Shown here: one piece after another, positions 1 to 7,759 of the stretch
Position numbering within the stretch: position 1 is the first letter of the stretch
Layout of the letters: each line of letters opens with the position of its first letter
Assembly: GCF_009711715.1 (NCBI RefSeq)
Contig: NZ_VENF01000001.1
Span: 62,001 to 126,000, forward strand
Source of the DNA: Methylophaga sp.
GTDB lineage: Bacteria; Pseudomonadota; Gammaproteobacteria; Nitrosococcales; Methylophagaceae
Length of the DNA: 64,000 bases
Direction: 5' to 3'
Made by a program: the position numbers and the translations under genes
Notes under the pieces: model-generated
What the model was told of the DNA's origin: nothing
The model's database searches: none
What the model saw: the letters and a program-made list of their open reading frames with translations, nothing else

Positions 1-382
1 CCAACTGGATACTACCCTGCATCCTTATTTCGAGCAGTTACGTGACCTCAAGGTCTCATCTCATCTGCTAATCCGGCGCAGTGGAGAACTGGTTCAGTTT
101 GTCCCGTTTCATCAACGTGCCTGGCATGCTGGCGTATCAAGCTGGCAGGGTAGGGAGCGTTGCAATGATTTTACGATTGGGATTGAGCTGGAAGGGTGTG
201 ATGACAAGCCTTTCGAAGATCAACAATATCACCGTCTTGCGCAAGTGATTGCTTGTCTGTGTGAGTCTTATCCACAGCTGAACTATGAGCGAATTACCGG
301 TCATGAACATATCGCACCGGGACGGAAGACCGATCCGGGGCCGTTTTTTGAATGGGATTATTTAAGACAGCTACTCGACTGA
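1..382 (+). CDS. ampD: AmpD 1,6-anhydro-N-acetylmuramyl-L-alanine amidase (3' part)
   Basis: The gene is cut by the left window edge; the reading frame starts at base 2 and stops with TGA at 380-382. The visible 126 residues show AmpD hallmarks: a short HAG segment after RAW, the IGIELEG strand, and the C-terminal ITGHEHIAPGRKTDPGP block. That block holds the His, Lys and Asp which in this family bind zinc or take part in catalysis. AmpD is a cytoplasmic zinc amidase that removes the peptide from anhydro-muropeptides during cell-wall recycling. The first zinc histidine lies upstream of the window. A strong hairpin terminator follows within 10 bases. Confidence 0.9.
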   Translation, partial: QLDTTLHPYFEQLRDLKVSSHLLIRRSGELVQFVPFHQRAWHAGVSSWQGRERCNDFTIGIELEGCDDKPFEDQQYHRLAQVIACLCESYPQLNYERITGHEHIAPGRKTDPGPFFEWDYLRQLLD

Positions 383-385
383 TAC

Positions 386-412
386 AAAAAAGCCGCCCGG
401 AGGCGGCTTTAT
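386..412. terminator. Bidirectional rho-independent terminator between ampD and the FKBP gene
   Basis: A GC-rich stem (389-397 with 402-410, loop CGGA) is flanked by A's on the left and T's on the right. It can therefore end both ampD (plus) and the convergent FKBP gene (minus). Confidence 0.85.
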
Positions 413-430
413 TTTGAGCAGAAGCAAGGC

Positions 431-1111
431 TTACTTAGTGATAGCGATCAATTCGATATCAAAAATCAGCGTTTCGTTAGGACCAATCAACTGACCGGCA
501 CCACGTGGGCCGTATGCCAGGTTGGCGGGAACAACGATGCGCCATTTACCGCCTTCCTTCATCATCTGTAATGCTTCCTGCCAGCCCTGGATAACACCAT
601 TAACCGGGAAAGTAGCGGGTTCGCCACGCTCGTAGGAGCTGTCAAATACGGTACCGTCTAGCAAAGTGCCTTTGTAATGGGCAATCACTTTGTCGTTTTC
701 AGTCGGTGTCGCGCCATCACCTTCTTTAATGATTTCGTATTGCAGGCCACTGTCGGTGGTTACAACGCCTTCTTTCTTGGCATTTTCGCTCATGTAAGCT
801 TTGGCTTCCGCCTGCTTTTCATTCATGACTTTTGCCATTTCCTGCGCTTTTTGTGCCTGGAATTCCTGAATCACTTTTTCAGCAGTTTCCTGATCCAGCT
901 GCGGCTGTTTGCCCGCCATCATATCGGCAACACCGGCTTTAAATGCATCCAGGTCCAGCTCAACGCCTTCCTGCAGCATGTTTTGTCCGACTTGAATACC
1001 AAATATATAGCTCAGTTTCTGTTTTTCTGAGTCTAGGGTTGCGGCGTGATCATCAGCCATTACATTCGCTCCAAATAACAAGGGTAAGAAAATCAGTGCT
1101 TTTAATTTCAT
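431..1111 (-). CDS. Periplasmic FKBP-type peptidyl-prolyl cis-trans isomerase (FkpA/Mip-like)
   Basis: This 226-residue protein has a signal peptide (residues 1-19, LPLLFGANVMA then DD). A helical Mip/FkpA-type dimerisation region follows at about 25-110, rich in Glu, Gln and Lys. The FKBP domain (about 115-226) has the usual strands: YKGTLLDGTVFDSSY, GVIQGWQEAL and the closing LIFDIELI. It should catalyse proline isomerisation and assist folding in the periplasm. It is transcribed divergently from the SUF operon and shares a 188-base intergenic region with it. The exact subtype (fkpA, fklB or mip) cannot be fixed from sequence alone, so no symbol is given. Confidence 0.9.
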   Translation of the reverse strand: MKLKALIFLPLLFGANVMADDHAATLDSEKQKLSYIFGIQVGQNMLQEGVELDLDAFKAGVADMMAGKQPQLDQETAEKVIQEFQAQKAQEMAKVMNEKQAEAKAYMSENAKKEGVVTTDSGLQYEIIKEGDGATPTENDKVIAHYKGTLLDGTVFDSSYERGEPATFPVNGVIQGWQEALQMMKEGGKWRIVVPANLAYGPRGAGQLIGPNETLIFDIELIAITK

Positions 1112-1247
1112 TTATTAGGCTCTCTGGTTGGAATTTAACTCTATAGGCGTTGCCGAATTTAGTACAATTGCACGTTTTAAAGTTCATCACCATACGCGAA
1201 ATCAACGGAATTTTCACTCGGTCAGCGTCAATATCTGAGCAAAACAC

Positions 1248-1286
1248 TTGGTTATTCTCTGAATTGATACTATAATAGTACCAATT
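1248..1286 (+). promoter_or_regulatory. SUF operon promoter with overlapping Rrf2-type operator palindrome
   Basis: The -35 is TTGGTT (1248-1253) and the -10 is TATAAT (1271-1276), with a 17-base spacer. Lying over the -10 is an imperfect 25-base palindrome (1262-1286). Its arms AATTG and CAATT enclose an exact inner palindrome TACTAT-A-ATAGTA (1268-1280); only the pair 1267/1281 fails to match. Its centre fits the ACT-RWWWY-AGT core of IscR type 1 sites, but the flanks do not. The first product of the operon is an Rrf2 regulator, so autorepression is the natural inference. AGGAGG (1287-1292) lies 7 bases before the ATG. Confidence 0.7.
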
Positions 1287-1299
1287 AGGAGGTTCAGCT

Positions 1300-1791
1300 A
1301 TGCTGCGAATGGGAAAACTGACGGATTACGGCATTGTGCTGATGAGCTACCTGGCAACGAATCGCCATGAGCAACACAGCGCCCACGCTATTGCTGATGC
1401 GGTGAAGGTGCCGCTGCCTACTGTCAGAAAGGTACTGAAATCCCTGTCTCATGGTGGATTGCTTCAATCAGAGCGGGGCGTAGCGGGTGGTTACAGCCTG
1501 AGCCGGATGCCAGAGCAAATCTCGGTGGCTGAAATCATCACGGCCATAGAAGGCCCGATTGCTCTGACTGAATGTGTCAGCAGTGAAAGCCACTGTGAAC
1601 AGGAAACACACTGTGCTGTCCAGACCAACTGGACGCGCATCAACAATGCGGTGTTTCATGCGCTGGATGAAGTCAAGCTGTCAGACATGCTGGTACCGCA
1701 GAATACATCAGGGTTGAGCCCGATTAAATTTTACTCATCAGCAGCTGCGATGAGTAACGCAACAATACAGGATGGTGAGTTTCATGACTGA
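1300..1791 (+). CDS. Rrf2-family Fe-S responsive regulator of the SUF operon
   Basis: This 163-residue Rrf2 transcription factor has a winged helix in residues 1-80 ([13 protein letters not shown], then a recognition-helix region ending in [11 protein letters not shown]). Three cysteines follow at about 91-104 in the pattern C-x6-C-x5-C. In IscR and its relatives the three cysteines bind an Fe-S cluster, so the protein probably senses cluster status and controls the downstream suf genes. It is the first gene of the operon; its stop overlaps the sufB start. The residues after about 140 are less typical and may be disordered. It matches the 'SUF system regulator' group better than IscR proper, which sits with iscSUA. 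Confidence 0.9.
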   Translation: MLRMGKLTDYGIVLMSYLATNRHEQHSAHAIADAVKVPLPTVRKVLKSLSHGGLLQSERGVAGGYSLSRMPEQISVAEIITAIEGPIALTECVSSESHCEQETHCAVQTNWTRINNAVFHALDEVKLSDMLVPQNTSGLSPIKFYSSAAAMSNATIQDGEFHD

Positions 1792-3232
1792 TCAAAGTCA
1801 ACAACTTGAGTCGATTACTCAGAGAGAATACAAGGCGGGTTTTGTTACCGACATTGAGGCAGACAGCCTGCCGCCCGGCCTGAGTGAAGAGGTTGTCCGC
1901 GAAATCTCCCGCATCAAAGGGGAGCCAGACTTCATGCTGGAGTGGCGTCTGAAAGCCTATCGTCACTGGCTGACCATGGATACGCCGGAATGGGCCCATG
2001 TGCATTATCCTGAGATTGATTACCAGCAAATCAGTTATTACTCGGCCCCGAAGAAAAAAGACGATGGCCCGAAAAGCCTGGATGAAGTCGATCCGGAACT
2101 GTTGCGTACTTACGAAAAACTGGGTGTCCCGCTCGATGAGCGCGCCCGCCTGGCGGGGGTTGCGGTAGACGCGGTGTTTGACAGTGTCTCTGTCGCCAGC
2201 ACGTTCCAGGATAAGCTGGCTGAAGAGGGCATTATTTTTATGCCTATCTCGCAGGCGGTGAAAGCGCATCCGGAACTGGTTGAAAAATACCTCGGCAGTG
2301 TGGTGCCTTATAAGGATAACTACTACGCAGCACTGAACTCGGCAGTCTTCAGTGACGGTTCCTTTGTCTATATTCCCAAAGGCGTACGTTGCCCGATGGA
2401 GCTGTCGACTTATTTCCGGATCAATGCAGCCAATACCGGTCAGTTCGAGCGTACCCTTATCATTGCGGATGATGATTCCTATGTCAGTTATCTGGAAGGT
2501 TGTACCGCGCCAATGCGTGATGAGAATCAGCTTCATGCTGCAGTTGTGGAACTGGTCGCTATGGACCGTGCCCAAATTAAATACTCGACCGTACAAAACT
2601 GGTATCCCGGTGATGAGAATGGTAAAGGCGGTATCTACAACTTTGTGACCAAACGTGCTGCCTGTCGTGGCGAATCGTCGAAAGTGTCGTGGACTCAGGT
2701 TGAAACGGGTTCAGCCATCACCTGGAAATACCCGAGTGTGGTGCTTCAGGGTGATAACTCAATCGGTGAGTTCTATTCAGTCGCTGTCACCAACAATATG
2801 CAGCAGGCTGATACCGGCACCAAGATGATTCATCTGGGTAAAAACACCAGTTCTACCATTATTTCCAAAGGTATTTCAGCCGGTCGCTCGCAAAACGCCT
2901 ATCGCGGTCTGGTTCGGGTCGGTCCGAACGCAGAAAACGCCCGTAACTACACCGAGTGTGATTCTCTGCTGATGGGCGATAAGTGTGGTGCTCATACATT
3001 CCCGTATATTGAGGTGAAAAACCCGACGGCGAAGGTGGAGCACGAAGCATCCACTTCAAAAATCAGTGAAGACCAGCTGTTTTACTGCAAGCAACGCGGA
3101 CTTGATGCCGAAGATGCCGTATCGATGATTGTGAACGGCTTCTGCAAACAGGTTATTCGCGAACTGCCGATGGAATTTGCCGTGGAAGCCCAGAACCTGC
3201 TCGGTTTGTCATTAGAAGGTTCCGTCGGTTAA
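1784..3232 (+). CDS. sufB: SufB, Fe-S cluster scaffold subunit
   Basis: SufB forms the SufBC2D scaffold complex on which clusters are built. The start is placed at 1784 (MTDQSQQ) because GGTGAG at 1773-1778 is well spaced before it; the frame is open back to 1772. With this start the gene overlaps the regulator by 8 bases and the product has 482 residues. The SufB beta-helix core ends in the conserved block [20 protein letters not shown], followed by VEHEAST and [11 protein letters not shown]. The cysteines and glutamate used for sulfur transfer and cluster binding appear retained. Confidence 0.97.
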   Translation: MTDQSQQLESITQREYKAGFVTDIEADSLPPGLSEEVVREISRIKGEPDFMLEWRLKAYRHWLTMDTPEWAHVHYPEIDYQQISYYSAPKKKDDGPKSLDEVDPELLRTYEKLGVPLDERARLAGVAVDAVFDSVSVASTFQDKLAEEGIIFMPISQAVKAHPELVEKYLGSVVPYKDNYYAALNSAVFSDGSFVYIPKGVRCPMELSTYFRINAANTGQFERTLIIADDDSYVSYLEGCTAPMRDENQLHAAVVELVAMDRAQIKYSTVQNWYPGDENGKGGIYNFVTKRAACRGESSKVSWTQVETGSAITWKYPSVVLQGDNSIGEFYSVAVTNNMQQADTGTKMIHLGKNTSSTIISKGISAGRSQNAYRGLVRVGPNAENARNYTECDSLLMGDKCGAHTFPYIEVKNPTAKVEHEASTSKISEDQLFYCKQRGLDAEDAVSMIVNGFCKQVIRELPMEFAVEAQNLLGLSLEGSVG

Positions 3233-3277
3233 GCGAACGGGAACCCATAAAGATTTTCAGAAATATAGAGACTCAAC

Positions 3278-4039
3278 ATGTTAGAAATTAAAAACCTGCA
3301 TGCCAGCGTTGGAGGTAAAGAAATCCTCCGCGGCATCAATATGTCAGTCAATCCAGGCGAAGTCCACGCCATCATGGGCCCGAACGGCGCCGGCAAGAGT
3401 ACTTTGTCCAATGTGCTCGCCGGCCGTGAAGGCTATGAAGTCACGCAAGGTGAGGTCATCTACAAAGGTGAAAACCTGCTGGAACTGGAACCGGAAGAAC
3501 GCGCGCAGCGTGGTGTGTTTCTGGCATTCCAGTACCCGGTTGAAATCCCCGGCGTCAGCAATATTTACCTGCTGAAAGCGGCCTTGAATGCCGTCCGCAA
3601 ATATCAGGGCCTGGAAGAAGTCGATGCCATCGATTTTCTGAACCTCGTGCGTGACCGGATGAAGCTGGTCAAAATGGACGAACAGTTCCTGCACCGCAAC
3701 GTGAACGAAGGTTTCTCGGGCGGTGAGAAAAAACGTAACGAGATCCTGCAGATGGCGGTGCTGGAGCCGGCACTGGCGATTCTTGATGAAACCGACTCCG
3801 GCCTGGATATCGACGCATTGCGTGTGGTCGCTGAAGGCGTTAACGCCCTGCGCGCCGAGGACCGCTCCATCGTTATGATTACCCACTATCAGCGTTTGCT
3901 GGACCATATTGTGCCGGACTTCGTCCACGTACTGTCTGAAGGCAGAATCGTTAAATCCGGCGACAAGGAACTGGCTAAGGAACTGGAAAAATCCGGTTAC
4001 AGCTGGGTTCACGACGCACCGGAAGGTCAAACCGCATGA
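3278..4039 (+). CDS. sufC: SufC, ABC-type ATPase of the SufBCD complex
   Basis: This 253-residue cytosolic ABC ATPase powers cluster assembly on SufB/SufD. Visible motifs are Walker [10 protein letters not shown] (34-42), the signature [10 protein letters not shown] (146-155), Walker B LAILDE (166-171) with the following TDSGLD D-loop region, and the switch histidine in ITHYQ. There are no membrane segments, as expected for SufC. The stop codon overlaps the sufD start (ATGA, 4036-4039), indicating coupled translation. Confidence 0.97.
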   Translation: MLEIKNLHASVGGKEILRGINMSVNPGEVHAIMGPNGAGKSTLSNVLAGREGYEVTQGEVIYKGENLLELEPEERAQRGVFLAFQYPVEIPGVSNIYLLKAALNAVRKYQGLEEVDAIDFLNLVRDRMKLVKMDEQFLHRNVNEGFSGGEKKRNEILQMAVLEPALAILDETDSGLDIDALRVVAEGVNALRAEDRSIVMITHYQRLLDHIVPDFVHVLSEGRIVKSGDKELAKELEKSGYSWVHDAPEGQTA

Positions 4040-5337
4040 AACAGTTAACTGAGATCACAACGCCGTTTGGCGAGGTGGCCGCTGCAAAACCATTGCCGGG
4101 CACAGAGCTTGGCTGGTTGCAGCAACTGCGTGATCAGGCGAAAGCGCAGTTTGAACGTCACGGTCTGCCGGCAAAGAAAGTTGAAGACTGGAAATATACC
4201 TCCCTGTGGCAATTGAGCCAGGAAGGTTTCAGTCATGATGCTAATGAAGTCAGTCTGGGTAAGACCGAACTGGCTCACGTGGCCGCACTGGAAGATGCTT
4301 ACCGCTTTGTCATCATTGATGGCCGCCTCAATGCGGTACTGTCTGAAATTGACAATCTAGAAGCAGGTTTATCGATTAAACCGCTGGCCGAGGCACTTGA
4401 TCAGGCAGAAAACATGCTGGGCGATCAGATTGATCTGGAAAAGCCGGGTCTCAATGCCATTAATACGATGCTGATGCACGACGGTCTTGCATTGCATGTC
4501 GAAGCCGGCCAGAAAATCAGCAAACCAATCGAGTTACTGGTTATCAGCACCGCTGAAAACCCAAAGCTTGCCAGCCATTTACGCAATCTGATTCAGGTCG
4601 ATGCAGATGCCGAAGTGACGCTGCTGGAGCACTATGTCAGCCTTGCCGAGACGGCAGGTTTCACTGATGTGGTGACCGAGGTCAAACTGGCTGAAAACGC
4701 CAGGCTGAACCATTTCAAACTGCAGCATGAATCGCTGGCGCATTACCATATTGCGACTCTGGCCTCGAAACAGGCCGCTGGCAGTATCTGGAATACCAAT
4801 AACATCTCACTGGGCGGCAAGCTGGCGCGGAATGATATTCACAGTCAGTTGCTGGGTGAAGAAGCACACGTGACGCTGGATGGTCTGTATCTGGTTACCG
4901 GAGACCAGCATGTCGATAATCACACCCGTATCGACCATGCTGCGCCCAACACCACCAGTGATGAGGTTTATAAAGGTGTACTGGATGGCAACAGCCATGC
5001 CGTATTTAACGGTAAGGTGAATGTGCACAAAGATGCCCAGAAAACCGATTCCAGCCAGAGCAACAAGAACCTGTTGCTGTCTCGCAGCTGTGAAATCGAT
5101 ACCAAACCGGAGCTGGAAATCTATGCTGATGACGTCAAATGTGCCCACGGTAGTACCGTCGGTCAGATTGATGAACAGCACCTGTTTTTCCTGCGTGCCC
5201 GTGGCCTTGATGAGACAGCTGCACGTAGCCTGCTGACTTATGCTTTTGCCGTCGATGTATTGCAACGGATTAAGTCAGCACCTATGCGTCAGGCCTTGTC
5301 TAATGTCATAGAAAAACGGTTACCGAAAGGGGCGTGA
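4036..5337 (+). CDS. sufD: SufD, Fe-S assembly scaffold subunit
   Basis: SufD (433 residues) is the SufB paralogue that completes the scaffold. The N-terminal helical region contains [13 protein letters not shown], typical of SufD. The C-terminal beta-helix carries [10 protein letters not shown], then [35 protein letters not shown] and [11 protein letters not shown]. These are family signatures including the conserved His-Gly around the SufB-SufD interface. It overlaps sufC by 4 bases and sits 4 bases before sufS. Confidence 0.97.
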   Translation: MKQLTEITTPFGEVAAAKPLPGTELGWLQQLRDQAKAQFERHGLPAKKVEDWKYTSLWQLSQEGFSHDANEVSLGKTELAHVAALEDAYRFVIIDGRLNAVLSEIDNLEAGLSIKPLAEALDQAENMLGDQIDLEKPGLNAINTMLMHDGLALHVEAGQKISKPIELLVISTAENPKLASHLRNLIQVDADAEVTLLEHYVSLAETAGFTDVVTEVKLAENARLNHFKLQHESLAHYHIATLASKQAAGSIWNTNNISLGGKLARNDIHSQLLGEEAHVTLDGLYLVTGDQHVDNHTRIDHAAPNTTSDEVYKGVLDGNSHAVFNGKVNVHKDAQKTDSSQSNKNLLLSRSCEIDTKPELEIYADDVKCAHGSTVGQIDEQHLFFLRARGLDETAARSLLTYAFAVDVLQRIKSAPMRQALSNVIEKRLPKGA

Positions 5338-5341
5338 TTGC

Positions 5342-6601
5342 ATGACACAAACCGAATTAAAAGCTGTGCCGTTTCCAGAAACTGACTTTGATATTGAAGC
5401 GATCAGACGTGACTTTCCGATTCTGAATCAGGAAGTGAACGGCAACCCGCTGGCCTACCTGGATAATGCTGCCAGCAGCCAGAAACCGGTTCAGGTGATT
5501 GAAGCGGTCGACGCTTACTATCGTCTGGACAATGCCAATGTACACCGTGGTGTGCATCGGCTGAGCCAGCGCGCGACCGACGCTTATGAAGGCGCTCGCG
5601 ATAAAGTCCGTGGTTTCCTGAATGCCAAGTTGGATAAGGAAATTGTCTTTGTCCGCGGTGCCACCGAAGCGATCAACCTGGTGGCTCAGAGTTTTGTACG
5701 CCCTCAGATCAAGCCGGGTGACGAGATTCTGATCAGTCATATCGAGCATCACGCCAATATCGTGCCGTGGCAGATGGTGTGTGAACAGACTGGCGCCAAA
5801 CTGAAAGTCATTCCCATGACTGAATCCGGTGAACTGGATCTCAGCGATTTCGACAGCCTGCTGAACGAACGCACCAAAATCCTGGCGATTGGTCATGTGT
5901 CGAATGCACTGGGCACCATCAATCCGATTAAGGAAATGATCGGTCAAGCTAAAGCCAAATCGATTCCAGTGCTGGTAGACGGCGCCCAAGCGGTGCCGCA
6001 TATCGCCGTCGATGTGCAGGATCTGGATTGTGACTTTTACGTCTTCTCTGGTCATAAAATGTTTGCACCCACCGGTATCGGCGCGCTCTATGGCAAACAG
6101 GCATTGCTGGAAGCGATGCCGCCATGGCAGGGTGGGGGCGATATGATCCTCTCGGTCAGCTTCAGCCATACCGAATACAACACGTTGCCTTATAAGTTTG
6201 AAGCCGGTACACCGCACATTGCCGGTGCCGTCGGACTGGGCGCAGCGATTGATTATATGCAGGCTATCGGCATCGATAAGCTGGCAGCCTATGAACATCA
6301 CCTGCTGGAAGTCGCCACAGCGAAACTAGAAGCCATTGATGGTATTCGTATTATCGGTACTGCCAAAAACAAAGCCAGCGTACTGTCTTTCATGATTGAA
6401 GATGTCCATCCGCACGATGTCGGTACCATTTTCGACCAGCAGGGCGTCGCGATTCGTGCAGGTCACCACTGTGCACAGCCAGTGATGGAGTTCTATGGCA
6501 TCGCCGCGACGGCACGGGCTTCCTTCGCGTTTTATAACACCGAGCAGGAAATTGATGCGCTGGTTAATGCCATCAAAACCACACAGGAGTTGTTTGCCTG
6601 A
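5342..6601 (+). CDS. sufS: SufS, group II cysteine desulfurase
   Basis: This 419-residue PLP enzyme releases sulfur from cysteine for cluster assembly. The PLP lysine is K239 in SGHKMFAPTGIG. The persulfide cysteine is C377 in RAGHHCAQP, a short-loop arrangement typical of group II (SufS) rather than IscS enzymes. Group II enzymes need a partner acceptor; here the next gene encodes SufU, so SufS-SufU transfer is expected. The stop and the sufU start share one base (TGATG). Confidence 0.97.
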   Translation: MTQTELKAVPFPETDFDIEAIRRDFPILNQEVNGNPLAYLDNAASSQKPVQVIEAVDAYYRLDNANVHRGVHRLSQRATDAYEGARDKVRGFLNAKLDKEIVFVRGATEAINLVAQSFVRPQIKPGDEILISHIEHHANIVPWQMVCEQTGAKLKVIPMTESGELDLSDFDSLLNERTKILAIGHVSNALGTINPIKEMIGQAKAKSIPVLVDGAQAVPHIAVDVQDLDCDFYVFSGHKMFAPTGIGALYGKQALLEAMPPWQGGGDMILSVSFSHTEYNTLPYKFEAGTPHIAGAVGLGAAIDYMQAIGIDKLAAYEHHLLEVATAKLEAIDGIRIIGTAKNKASVLSFMIEDVHPHDVGTIFDQQGVAIRAGHHCAQPVMEFYGIAATARASFAFYNTEQEIDALVNAIKTTQELFA

Positions 6602-7047
6602 TGAGTGATTTAAGAGATCTCTATCAACAAGTGATCATGGATCACAAAAAGAATCCGCGTAATTTCCGTGAGATTACTGATGCCAATCACATGGCACATG
6701 GTAACAATCCGCTCTGCGGTGACGCCCTGGTGGTCTACGCCAAACTCAAAGATGGCGTGATTGAAGATGTCAGCTTTCAGGGTAGTGGATGTGCGATTTC
6801 AGTGGCTTCAGCCTCGTTGATGACCGAGATTCTGAAAGGCAAAACCATGGAAGAAGCCGAAAAGCTCTATGACAATGTGCATAAAGCGCTGACTGGTGAA
6901 GCGGGCGGCGGCGAACTGTCCGGCAAACTGGAAGTACTGGCCGGCGTGAAAGAGTTTCCCGCTCGTGTGAAATGCGCCACTTTATCCTGGCACACCGTAC
7001 ATGCCGCGATGGACAGTGACCACGATATTTCCGTAACCACAGAATAA
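6601..7047 (+). CDS. sufU: SufU, zinc-dependent sulfur acceptor/IscU-like protein
   Basis: This 148-residue IscU-fold protein has C39 and D41 in LCGDAL, C64 in GSGCAIS and C125 in VKCATLSWH. These match the positions of the zinc and sulfur-accepting ligands of SufU. An insert of about 20 residues before the last cysteine (ALTGEAGGGELSGKLEVLAG) separates SufU from IscU. IscU would also have a histidine near the last cysteine (LPPVKLHCS), which is not seen here. SufU accepts persulfide sulfur from SufS and hands it to SufBCD. No sufE or sufA is present in the operon. Confidence 0.93.
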   Translation: MSDLRDLYQQVIMDHKKNPRNFREITDANHMAHGNNPLCGDALVVYAKLKDGVIEDVSFQGSGCAISVASASLMTEILKGKTMEEAEKLYDNVHKALTGEAGGGELSGKLEVLAGVKEFPARVKCATLSWHTVHAAMDSDHDISVTTE

Positions 7048-7060
7048 GTAGGGCAGATTT

Positions 7061-7390
7061 ATGAATGACCAATATCAAATCAGCCCGGAACAGCTCAAAG
7101 AAGATGTTATTGAGGTGCTTAAAACCATCTACGATCCGGAAATCCCGGTTAACATCTACGAGCTCGGGCTTATCTACAATATCGAAATCAGTACCTCAGG
7201 CAACGTCCATATTGATATGACGCTGACAGCCCCCGGCTGCCCAGTTGCCCAGTCTTTCCCGGGCGATGTTGAATCGCGTGTGATGTCCGTGCCCGGCGTC
7301 AAAAAAGCCCATGTCGAACTGGTCTGGGAACCACAATGGACCAAGGACATGATGAGCGAGGCCGCTCAGCTCCAGCTCGGTATGTTCTAG
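7061..7390 (+). CDS. sufT: SufT, MIP18/DUF59-family Fe-S maturation factor
   Basis: This 109-residue DUF59 protein has the characteristic N-terminal DPEIPVNIYELGLIY and the TLTAPGCP loop with its single conserved cysteine. Members of this family (SufT, PaaD, human CIA2) help deliver or mature Fe-S clusters. As the last gene of the SUF operon, 13 bases after sufU, the SufT assignment is secure by context. A poly-cysteine HCF101/Mrp ATPase domain is absent. Confidence 0.93.
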   Translation: MNDQYQISPEQLKEDVIEVLKTIYDPEIPVNIYELGLIYNIEISTSGNVHIDMTLTAPGCPVAQSFPGDVESRVMSVPGVKKAHVELVWEPQWTKDMMSEAAQLQLGMF

Positions 7391-7439
7391 GCCTGCTGTG
7401 TTTTCTTCGCCTGCCTTATACGTCTAAAAGACTAAGCTG

Positions 7440-7473
7440 AAAAAATAACTGTGGGTGAAATCTCACCCACAGT
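7440..7473 (-). terminator. Hairpin with minus-strand T-run
   Basis: An exact 11-bp stem (7448-7458 with 7463-7473, loop AATC). On the plus strand no T-run follows. On the minus strand the stem is followed by a run of six T's (complement of 7441-7445 and neighbours), so it looks like a terminator for minus-strand transcription. It may still act as the 3' end hairpin of the suf mRNA. Confidence 0.55.
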
Positions 7474-7575
7474 GAGAGTCAAAAGCCGACCTCTAAGGGG
7501 CTGTCATCATGACAGACGAGTAATGCGAGATTTAAAGTAATCTCAGCTTCATTATTTCCCCATAACTCCCTAGGA

Positions 7576-7598
7576 CCTATAGGAATAATTCCTGAAAT
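7576..7598 (+). repeat. Left copy of 23-bp inverted repeat flanking pglL
   Basis: The 23 bases here are the exact reverse complement of 9629-9651. The copy contains two nested palindromes, CCTATAGG and AGGAAT-A-ATTCCT, and continues into CCTGAAATCTGAT (7591-7603). That stretch also occurs in direct orientation at 9609-9621. Confidence 0.85.
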
Positions 7599-7608
7599 CT
7601 GATTTCTT

Positions 7609-7759
7609 CTCACGAATAAGAGGGTGAGGCAGTTCACACAACTCCTGATAAATGTGAAGTCGAACAAACAGCAAAACAGGATTTTTTCCTAGTGCCTGTT
7701 TGTTAATGCCTCACTAAGATTGACTGATTTTTCAAACCATTCAGTGGGATTCAGTCAAT
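7609..7759 (+). promoter_or_regulatory. Highly structured leader of the pglL-like gene (possible cis-regulatory RNA)
   Basis: Complementary segments predict a three-way junction. P1 is 7623-7631 with 7707-7715 (9 bp, one G-U). P2 is 7633-7638 with 7653-7658 (6 bp). P3 is 7663-7671 with 7696-7704 (9 bp), capped by AGGA/TCCT (7678-7681 with 7687-7690). A separate stem ATTGACTGA (7719-7727) with TCAGTCAAT (7751-7759) covers the first two bases of the ATG and places GTGGGA, the likely ribosome site, in its loop. A competing hairpin (7609-7613 with 7624-7628) would disrupt P1. I do not recognise a known riboswitch class. Confidence 0.45.

Larger units (their letters stand above)
7391..7757. other. 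367-base intergenic region dense in palindromes (sufT-pglL)
   Basis: No convincing gene is present. From left to right it holds an 11-bp hairpin (7448-7473), a 15-base palindrome CTGTCAT-C-ATGACAG (7501-7515), and a 6-bp hairpin (7527-7544). Next come the inverted repeat copy at 7576-7598 and a leader that can fold into a three-way junction (7623-7715). The last stem covers the next start codon. Some of these parts have separate entries. Confidence 0.7.

Noticed and set aside
7501..7515. LexA-like site in CTGTCATCATGACAG
   Set aside because: The spacing between CTGT and ACAG is 7 rather than the 8 of the enteric LexA box, and no damage-response gene is near.
7479..7637. Minus-strand mini-gene of 52 codons (GTG start at 7637, AGGAG 4 bases before it) ending just before the hairpin with a minus-strand T-run
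   Set aside because: The layout is gene-like, but the frame runs through the inverted repeat and several palindromes, the product has no recognisable features, and the stems explain the sequence better.
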